Positions 57,932 to 64,000 of a DNA stretch of 64,000 bases are shown here, piece after piece. The notes below the pieces were generated by a model that was not told the origin of the DNA, ran no database searches, and worked only from the letters and a program-made list of their open reading frames with translations. The translations under genes were made by a program, and so were the position numbers. This stretch comes from Aureococcus anophagefferens (lineage: Eukaryota; Sar; Pelagophyceae; Pelagomonadales; Pelagomonadaceae): NCBI RefSeq assembly GCF_000186865.1, contig NW_008705565.1:1263686-1327685 (forward strand), written 5' to 3'. Position 1 is the first letter of the stretch. Each line of letters begins with the position of its first letter.

Positions 57932-59217
57932 ATGGAGCAACCCGCCGCGCCGAACGCGGCGGGCGGCGCGGAGACGCGCTCGTCCAGCGCGCAGAAGAAG
58001 GAGATCTACACGCACGACGCCGACTGGACCATCTGTGCGCACCGCAGCGTCCCGCCCCCGCGACCCCCGCCCGAGCGCCCCCCCCCGCGCGCAGATGCGA
58101 TGGCCTGGTCGCAGCGCGACGAGCCGGAGCGGGGCTTCCGCCTCGCGCTCGGGTCGTTCGTCGAGGAGTACGCGAACCGCGTGTCCATCGTCCAGCGCCG
58201 CGACGCCTACGAGAAGTGCGTCGGCACGGGCGTCGGCCGCGACCGCACGGCCGCCGCCCTCCAGCGCGCGTGCGTCTCCCCGGCGTCGTCGACGTACACC
58301 CCGCGCGCGCGCCCGACCGCCGACGAACGTTCGCGCGCAGGCACAACCCCGGCAAGGCCGCGGACAGCGAGGCGGCCTTCGTCACCGTGGGCGAGTTCGA
58401 GCACCCCTACCCCGCGACGAAGATCATGTGGTCGCCGGACCGGACGAGCCGGCGGGACCTGCTCGCGACGACGGGCGACTACCTCCGCGTGTGGTCCGTG
58501 CCGGACCAGCGCGAGGCGAGCGACGCCGAGAGCGCGTCGTCCGTGGAGATGGTGGCGCTGCTGAACAACAACAAGAACTCGGAGTACTGCGCGCCGTTGA
58601 CGTCCTTCGACTGGAACGACACGGAGCCGAGCCTCGTCGGCACGTCGTCGATCGATACGACGTGCACGATCTGGGACCTGAGCGTGCCCGCGGTGAAGAC
58701 GCAGCTCATCGCCCACGACAAGGAGGTCTACGACATCGCCTTCGCCCGGGGCAAGGACATCTTCGCGTCCGTGGGCGCCGACGGGTCCGTGCGGCTCTTC
58801 GACCTCCGGACGCTCGAGCACAGCACGATCATCTACGAGACGTCGAGCCTCCGGCCGCTGCTGCGCCTCGCCTGGAACAAGCAGGACCCCAACTACCTCG
58901 CGGCCATCCTCGCCGACGACCCGCGCACGGTCATCCTCGACGTCCGCGTGCCGTCGATCCCCGTCGCGGAGCTCGGCGCGCACCAGGCGTGCGTCAACTC
59001 CATCGCCTGGGCGCCCCACAGCTCCTGCCACCTCTGCACCTGCTCCGACGACAACCAGGCGCTCATCTGGGACCTCACGGCCATGCCCAAGCCCATCGAC
59101 GACCCCATCCTCGCCTACACGGCCGACGCGGAGGTGAACCAGCTCCAGTGGTCCACGGCGCACCACGAGTGGGTCGCCATCGCCTACAACACGACCATGC
59201 AGATGCTCCACGTCTGA
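57932..59217 (+). CDS. DCAF7/WDR68 (TTG1/AN11-type) WD40 protein, three exons
   Basis: Exons 57932-58034, 58095-58215 and 58341-59217 give 366 aa. Introns 58035-58094 (60 bp, phase 1) and 58216-58340 (125 bp, phase 2) are GT-AG. The joins give [18 protein letters not shown] and [61 protein letters not shown] repeats and the final [10 protein letters not shown] are hallmarks of this highly conserved protein. It is a CUL4-DDB1 adaptor and kinase scaffold (DYRK/HIPK) in animals and a bHLH-MYB partner in plants. Five or more WD repeats are visible and length matches. An extra acidic insert follows the first blade. Confidence 0.92.
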
Positions 59218-59351
59218 GGCGCCCCCCTGAGTCCCGCGCGGATTAGTGTGGTTCCCGTGCGTCTTAGACCGGGGCGGGCGCAAGCGGAAGCGACGCGAGG
59301 CCTCGGTAAAGGAGGACGTGGGACTCCGGACGGCGGATGAAGTTTGAGCCT

Positions 59352-60464
59352 CTAGCAGGCGACGGCCGCGAGCGTCGCGATGCCGAAGGCGCCCGTGTCC
59401 TTGACGTCGATGGTCTTGACGACCTTCTTGGCCACGAGGTCCACGGTCAGTAATTGCTGCTTCGGGTATTGCGGCTCCGTCGACGGCGTCGTCGCGAGGA
59501 CCATGAGGTAGCGGCCGTCGGCCGACATCGTCGTCTGGTGGAGCGACCCGAGCGCCTCGCCGAGGTCGACGAGGGCCTCGACGCCGAAGGTCGGCGACGT
59601 GGCGGCGTAGACCTTGGTGGCCGTCATGTTCTCGTTGGGGATCTTCTGCGCGAGCACAACCGGCGCTTCGAGAGCCTCCGAGTACTCGACGGACGTGATC
59701 GTGTAGCTCTGGTCCTCGAACGGGATCGCGCCGACCTCCGCGGGGTCCTTGGACGGCGCCGTCGGCGCGGAGCAGACGCCCTCGACGGCGTCGTTCGACT
59801 GGTCCGGGTTGCACGCGAAATAGATTTTGTCGCCGCTAAAGGCCGCGGTGCCCACGGTCATCTGCGGCGAGTGCGCGTCGCCGTAATGGAGCGCGAAAGG
59901 CCGCGTCGCCGTGGCCTCGCCCGTCGTCAGGTCGAACTCGGCCAACGTCAGGCCGAAGTCGTCGCTCGGCGCGCGCGCGGCCGCGGCCTCGCCCGGCGGC
60001 GTCGGCGGCAGCAGCGGCTCGACCCAGCCCAGCACTTTGTCGCCGACGAGCTGCCCGATCTCGAGGAAGCCGCAGCCCCAGAGGCCGCAGGTCGCGCCGG
60101 CGACGGGCTTCTTGCGCGCGAGGTGGTTCATCGTCGACGCGCCGCTCGCGATGTCGACCTTGATCACCGCCGTGCGGTCGCAGCAGCCGTAGTGGTCGTG
60201 CGCCGTGCGGTTGTCGATGCCCGTGAACGCGAGCGACTTGCCGTCCGGCGCGATGGTGAGCTGGCCCTGGGGGTCGTACTGCAGGCCCAGGTCCGCGCGC
60301 TGGCCGCCCTCGAAGGTGCCGTCGTCGGCGACCTCGCCGAAATAGAGGTGGGACACGCGCGACGGGCTCTTCTTCTCGTGGAAGTCGAAGTACAGCGCGC
60401 AGGTCTTGGGCTCCGCCGCGGCGGCGACAACGATGCTGGCGAGCGCGGCGAGAAGGGCAGCCAT
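59352..60464 (-). CDS. Secreted beta-propeller-like hypothetical protein
   Basis: 370 aa in one exon. MAALLAALASIVVAAAA is a signal peptide. The body is a series of beta-rich repeats with the pattern of propeller blades: QLTIAPDGKSLAFTGIDN, TAAFSGDKIYFACNPDQS, TTMSADGRYLMVLATTP. About eight cysteines are present, including CGLWGCG and GCC. It is not recognisable as a known enzyme and no active-site motif is seen. It is likely luminal or extracellular. It faces the PB1 gene's 3' end across 165 bp. Confidence 0.6.
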   Translation of the reverse strand: MAALLAALASIVVAAAAEPKTCALYFDFHEKKSPSRVSHLYFGEVADDGTFEGGQRADLGLQYDPQGQLTIAPDGKSLAFTGIDNRTAHDHYGCCDRTAVIKVDIASGASTMNHLARKKPVAGATCGLWGCGFLEIGQLVGDKVLGWVEPLLPPTPPGEAAAARAPSDDFGLTLAEFDLTTGEATATRPFALHYGDAHSPQMTVGTAAFSGDKIYFACNPDQSNDAVEGVCSAPTAPSKDPAEVGAIPFEDQSYTITSVEYSEALEAPVVLAQKIPNENMTATKVYAATSPTFGVEALVDLGEALGSLHQTTMSADGRYLMVLATTPSTEPQYPKQQLLTVDLVAKKVVKTIDVKDTGAFGIATLAAVAC

Positions 60465-60628
60465 ACTCGATTGATAGAGCCCAGAATTTCAACTCGTCTG
60501 TTTTTGAAGGCAAGTTTCCTGCTTCCGTTCGAGGATGACGTATGGATGGGAGCTTACAGGGCTAGCCGCGGCGGGTTCGGGGCGGGGCTAGGGGGCAGGG
60601 CGCGCGCACAAAAAGGGAAGTCGGGGAT

Positions 60629-61825
60629 TCATCCGCCCTGGCTGACGAGGACGGGGCCCATGCAGGCGAATGGGAAGCCGCCGCCGAGCATCGCGGCCGC
60701 GAGGAGCTCCCGCGGGTCCGGGCCCCGGACCGCGCGGCAGTTGGCGCGCTTGACTGAGAGCATCTCTGCGCCGCAGGCCTGGAGGAGCTCGACGACGACG
60801 CGGTCCGCGCGCTCCTCGCGGACGACGGCCTTGGCCCCGTTGTAGCGGGCCCGCGAGAGCGAGTGGAGCTCGACGACGTCCCCGACGGTCGGCTGCTTCG
60901 GCGCGCGCGGCTTCTGCGAGCAGGCATTCTGCTTCGGCGCGCATGGCTTCTGCGAGCAGGCATTGCTTCCGACCTTTTGCTGGCGGGTCTTGAGGCCGAA
61001 GATCCGCGCGAAGACTTCCTCGGCGGGGATCGACCACGGCTCGACGCGCGTCGGCTCCAAGGCCAGGAGCGCCTCCTCCCCGACCTCGCCGCGGAAGAAG
61101 GCCGTGCGGACGCCGTCCTCCTTGTCGAAGACGCCGAGCCAGGTGCCCGCCTGGGCGATGCCCCGCGCCTCGTCCTCGCCCGCGGTCGCGACGAAGCGGT
61201 CGTCCGCCAGCCACTTGCCCGGCCAGGGCTCCCGGCCGTCGTCGAAGGCCAGCGTCTCGCCGACGACGCGCTTGCCGTCGCCGAAGGGCCGCCCCTCGAA
61301 GCCCGGCTCCTTCTCGTCCGTCGTCGTCCAGTCCGGCGCGCCGAGCGTCGCGGGCGCCGGCGCGACGTCGTACTTAGCAACGGTGCCGCGAGAGGCGAAG
61401 AACGACGCCGCGGCCTCGAGCTCCGCGTCGGACGTGACGACGACGTCGTCGCCGTCCTCGTCGACGTAGCTGAGGCGGGCGCCGGCGAGCTCGCCGAACG
61501 TGCGCGCCGCGAGCTCGACGAGCGCGCCGTAGGTCGACGCGTCGTGCTCGACGCGGCGCACCTCCGAGACGCCGCCGGCCCGGCGGAGCGCGAGCTTGAC
61601 GTGCGCCTTGGCTCGGGGCTCGGGACTGCTCGCTTCCGTGGGGCGGAGCTGGTCGGTGGGGCTGCGCGCTTCAGCCTTCGGCGTCGCGGGGCTGCTTGGC
61701 GGCGTCGTGGGTTCGGTGGGGAGGAGGCGCGTCGTCGCGGGGCTGCCGTCGCCGTCGACGACAACGAACTCGTCGGCCTTGTAGTCGTGCTCGTTGTTGG
61801 TGGTGGTCTCGTGGTTGCTGGTCAT
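60629..61825 (-). CDS. PB1-domain protein
   Basis: 398 aa in one exon from ATG 61823-61825 (MTSNHETTTNNEHDYKADE). Residues about 73-150 form a PB1 domain: basic HVKLALRRAGGVSEVRRVEH and the acidic OPCA motif SYVDEDGDDVVVTSDAELE. It therefore has both partner surfaces (type I/II) and could oligomerise. A middle region resembles NBR1/ZZ-type adaptor linkers but lacks a zinc finger. Residues about 290-312 contain a tandem NACSQKPCAPKQ / NACSQKPRAPKQ repeat. A small SH3/KOW-like beta region (TVGDVVELHSLSRARYNGAK) follows. A signalling or selective-autophagy scaffold is possible; no LIR motif could be assigned. Confidence 0.7.
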   Translation of the reverse strand: MTSNHETTTNNEHDYKADEFVVVDGDGSPATTRLLPTEPTTPPSSPATPKAEARSPTDQLRPTEASSPEPRAKAHVKLALRRAGGVSEVRRVEHDASTYGALVELAARTFGELAGARLSYVDEDGDDVVVTSDAELEAAASFFASRGTVAKYDVAPAPATLGAPDWTTTDEKEPGFEGRPFGDGKRVVGETLAFDDGREPWPGKWLADDRFVATAGEDEARGIAQAGTWLGVFDKEDGVRTAFFRGEVGEEALLALEPTRVEPWSIPAEEVFARIFGLKTRQQKVGSNACSQKPCAPKQNACSQKPRAPKQPTVGDVVELHSLSRARYNGAKAVVREERADRVVVELLQACGAEMLSVKRANCRAVRGPDPRELLAAAMLGGGFPFACMGPVLVSQGG

Positions 61826-62083
61826 GGTGGGTGCTTTTGCGATGTACGGTGCTGCGGTCTGGTTTGGGAATGACTGCCATCATGATCTGAAGCTTCGAAT
61901 GCGAGGCGAGGAGCGCGCCGAAGAACGCGCTTGCTTCGATGGAGTTCTCAGCGTGTAATTCAGCTAACTTGAAGAGGAGCAGTTTCTGTCCACCTCGCGG
62001 GCTGCCTCGCCGACGTGCAAGAACACCGCGACCACCAGCGCGTGCAACCTCGCCGACAGCGAGAACCGACGCGCGAGAACACC

Positions 62084-63292
62084 ATGGCCGCCTACATCGT
62101 CGCCGCGGCCCGCACGGCCACGGGCAAGCAGCGCGGCGCGCTGCGCAACGCCCACCCGGCGACGCTCAGCGCCGCCGTCATCGACCACATCCTCGCGTCG
62201 CTGCCCTCGCTGGACCCGGCGGACGTCGACGACGTCATCCTGGGCTGCGTGTCCCAGTGCCAGGAGCAGGGCGGCAACATCGCGCGCCACGCCGTGCTCT
62301 CGTCGACGCTGCCCATCAGCGTGCCCGGCGCGACGATCGACCGCCAGTGCGGCTCGTCGCAGCAGGCGATCCACTTCGCGGCGCAGGCCGTCATGTCCGG
62401 CACGCAGGACATCGTCGTCGCGGGCGGCGTCGAGTCGATGACGCGCGTCCCCATGTTCTCCAACATGCCCGGCGACAAGGGCGGGCCCGTCGACGCGGCG
62501 ATCGCGGCCAAGTTCTCCACCAAAGCGCCCTTCTTCTCGCAGTTCGTGGGCGCGGAGATGATGGGCGTCGAGTTCGGCGTCCGCCGCGACGAGATGGACG
62601 CCTTCGCGGCGCGGTCCCACGCGCGCGCGGCCGCGGCCCAGGCCGCGGGCGTCTTCGACGGCGAGATCGTGCCCGTCGAGGGCGTCGACACGGAGGGCGC
62701 CGCCGTCGCGCACGCGAAGGACGAGGGCGTCCGCGCGGGCACGACGGCCGAGAAGCTCGGCTCGCTCGACACGCTCGTCGAGCTCGGCGTCGCCACGGCC
62801 GTCGCCGGCGGGCCCGAGCGCGGCGCCATCACGGCGGGCAACGCGTCGCAGATCTCCGACGGCGCGGCCGCGCTCCTCGTCGTCAACGACGCGGGCCTCA
62901 AGAAGCTCGGGAGCGCCGCGACGCCCCTCGCGCGCGTCCACTCCCTCGCCGTCGCCGCCAACGACCCCGTGCTCATGCTCTCGGCGCCGATCCCGGCCAC
63001 GGAGAAGCTCCTCGCGCGCGCGGGCGTCGCCATCGGCGACGTCGACGTCTACGAGGTCAACGAGGCCTTCGCCGTCGTGCCCATGGCCTGGGCGAAGCGC
63101 TGCGGCGCCGACGAGGCCAAGCTCAACATCCACGGCGGCGCCTGCGCGCTGGGCCACCCGCTCGGCGCGACGGGCGCCAAACTCGCGACGACGCTCGTCC
63201 ACACGCTCCAGCGCGAGGAGAAGCGCTTCGGCCTGCTCGCCATCTGCGAGGGCGCGGGCACGGCCAACGCGACGCTCTTCGAGCGCTGCTGA
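62084..63292 (+). CDS. Acetyl-CoA C-acetyltransferase (thiolase)
   Basis: 402 aa in one exon, standard thiolase length. It catalyses reversible acetyl-CoA condensation or 3-ketoacyl-CoA cleavage. The nucleophilic Cys is in DRQCGSSQQA, the oxyanion-hole Asn in VNEAFAVVPM, the catalytic His in GGACALGHPLGATGA, and the second Cys in ICEGAGTANATLF. The EGAG variant of the C-terminal motif recalls bacterial degradative thiolases with CEGGG. No clear presequence or peroxisomal tripeptide is visible (the end is LFERC), so it may be cytosolic. It is divergent from the PB1 gene by 258 bp. Confidence 0.9.
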   Translation: MAAYIVAAARTATGKQRGALRNAHPATLSAAVIDHILASLPSLDPADVDDVILGCVSQCQEQGGNIARHAVLSSTLPISVPGATIDRQCGSSQQAIHFAAQAVMSGTQDIVVAGGVESMTRVPMFSNMPGDKGGPVDAAIAAKFSTKAPFFSQFVGAEMMGVEFGVRRDEMDAFAARSHARAAAAQAAGVFDGEIVPVEGVDTEGAAVAHAKDEGVRAGTTAEKLGSLDTLVELGVATAVAGGPERGAITAGNASQISDGAAALLVVNDAGLKKLGSAATPLARVHSLAVAANDPVLMLSAPIPATEKLLARAGVAIGDVDVYEVNEAFAVVPMAWAKRCGADEAKLNIHGGACALGHPLGATGAKLATTLVHTLQREEKRFGLLAICEGAGTANATLFERC

Positions 63293-63445
63293 GTGCGCAG
63301 AGAGGCGTCGAAAGTAAACTCACGGACGGCTCCTTGAGTTCAACCGCAGAAACTTGCACCATCTCCGCCACGACCGCCTCGTGCGCCGTCGTCTGTGGGA
63401 CGCCGTCGCGCGCTGCAACCTCTAGCACCGTCGCGCGCTGCGACG

Positions 63446-64000
63446 ATGAAGCTCGCGTGCCTGCTCGTCGCCGGCGCCGGCGCCTTCCCGGCGAGCGGGC
63501 GCGACAACTTGGCGCCTCTCGAGGAGGCCGCCGCCGCGGAGGCCGAGGCCCACTGCGACGTCATCGCCGCCGCGGACACGCAAGACCTGCTTAAGGCGAG
63601 CTATGAGTCCCTGGAGGACGCGTACGACGCCGACGCGCACGGCCACGCGACGTACGACTGCGCCGCGTCGCTCGTCGACGCGCGCGCGCAGTACGACAAG
63701 GCCGAGCCCTACCTCTGGTGCGTCGTCGCCCACTGCGAGGACTGCGACGGCTCTCGCGCGGCCTGCCCGACGGCGTCCGCGGGGCTCTACGAGCGCGACG
63801 AATGCGAGTCCGCCGTGTTCAACTACCTCGGCTTCGTGAGCCGGAAGAAGGACGAGCCCGACTTTGAGCGCGCCGAGGAGTACTACCGCGAGGCGCTCGA
63901 GCTGTGGCCGGAGAATTGCGGTGCGCTGGAGTACCTCGCGGAGCTCTACGCGACCACGGGCGCGGCCGCGAACGTGACCCTCTGCGAGGACGCCGAGGCC
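63446..64000 (+). CDS. Secreted TPR-like protein, truncated at window edge
   Basis: The ATG at 63446 begins a frame of 185 codons that reaches the end of the window. MKLACLLVAGAGAFPASG is a signal peptide. The mature part is acidic with about eight cysteines (YLWCVVAHCEDCDGS, DECESAVFNYLG). A TPR-like helix pair (FERAEEYYREALELWPENCG, ALEYLAELYATTG) starts near residue 140. The remainder and the function are unseen. Confidence 0.6.
   Translation, partial: MKLACLLVAGAGAFPASGRDNLAPLEEAAAAEAEAHCDVIAAADTQDLLKASYESLEDAYDADAHGHATYDCAASLVDARAQYDKAEPYLWCVVAHCEDCDGSRAACPTASAGLYERDECESAVFNYLGFVSRKKDEPDFERAEEYYREALELWPENCGALEYLAELYATTGAAANVTLCEDAEA

Noticed and set aside
62084..63292. Thiolase as a recent bacterial transfer
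   Set aside because: The CEGAG-type motif and lack of targeting peptide hint at a bacterial lineage, but codon use matches the genome and many eukaryotes keep such thiolases. Phylogeny would be needed.
63403..63441. Duplicated CCGTCGCGCGCTGC upstream of the last gene
   Set aside because: A 14-bp GC-rich direct repeat 25 bp apart in low-complexity sequence; nothing else supports a site or an insertion.
1..64000. tRNA, rRNA, spliceosomal snRNA and CRISPR signatures
   Set aside because: I scanned by eye for TTCGA-loop boxes, conserved snRNA 5' ends and regular spacer arrays in the spacers and found none. Divergent ncRNAs cannot be excluded.

Overview
The window reads as nuclear DNA of a very GC-rich, gene-dense unicellular alga. 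It encodes cytosolic, nuclear, mitochondrial and ciliary eukaryotic proteins (SmF, Tim9, mitochondrial Hsp70, DCAF7/TTG1, HID1, UTP25, PCIF1, bZIP factors). Introns are few and short, codon third positions are almost always G or C, and one protein carries a domain I recall only from stramenopiles. Three introns are flanked by perfect 8-9 bp direct repeats, the hallmark of transposon-made introns ('introners') described in the pelagophyte Aureococcus anophagefferens. That species or a close pelagophyte is my best guess; I cannot confirm it by search. Two runs of N (13333-13489 and 44354-44486) mark draft-assembly gaps.

Layout. 1-9.4 kb, minus strand: a truncated Cys-motif protein, spliceosomal SmF, a CCT-motif regulator, an unknown 618-aa protein, and an allantoinase-like protein that has lost its metal ligands and carries a very large low-complexity insertion. 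The last gene is interrupted by two transposon-like introns. 9.5-18.2 kb: a YL1/VPS72-like protein, mitochondrial bL32, a bZIP factor, 1.3 kb without a convincing gene, a stramenopile-type putative regulator broken by a gap, a three-PDZ membrane protein, 1 kb of repeat-bearing spacer, and an Mpv17/PMP22 protein. 18.3-28.7 kb: a 1572-aa leucine-rich-repeat protein, an unknown acidic protein, a GC-rich minisatellite, a large bZIP factor and a small sulfotransferase-like secreted protein. 28.8-43.3 kb: a group with ciliary flavour (LisH-like protein, CFAP119 homologue, coiled-coil protein), an App1-type phosphatidate phosphatase, HID1, a secreted sulfotransferase-like protein and an ankyrin protein in less GC-rich DNA, a DMT transporter with a transposon-derived intron, and UTP25. 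43.6-53.2 kb: an AT-richer ORF running into a gap, a large secreted Cys-rich/kringle/propeller protein, a PCIF1 cap-methyltransferase homologue and a cyclic-nucleotide-gated-type channel. 53.3-64 kb: a Tudor-like protein, Tim9 next to mitochondrial Hsp70, DCAF7, a secreted propeller-like protein, a PB1 protein, a thiolase and the start of a secreted TPR-like protein.

Genes are packed on both strands. Many are divergent pairs separated by 150-300 bp that must hold both promoters, and a CTTGAA-containing motif recurs in these spacers. The genes do not form one pathway. Local functional neighbours are Tim9 with mitochondrial Hsp70 (mitochondrial import) and the presumptive ciliary trio at 28.8-31.6 kb.

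The most interesting layer is the introns. In the three repeat-flanked cases the duplicated target site supplies the 5' splice site (GC or GT) and the inserted element supplies the 3' AG, so splicing would restore the pre-insertion reading frame exactly. Exon joins were worked out by eye from frame, splice dinucleotides and remembered family alignments; no search was run.
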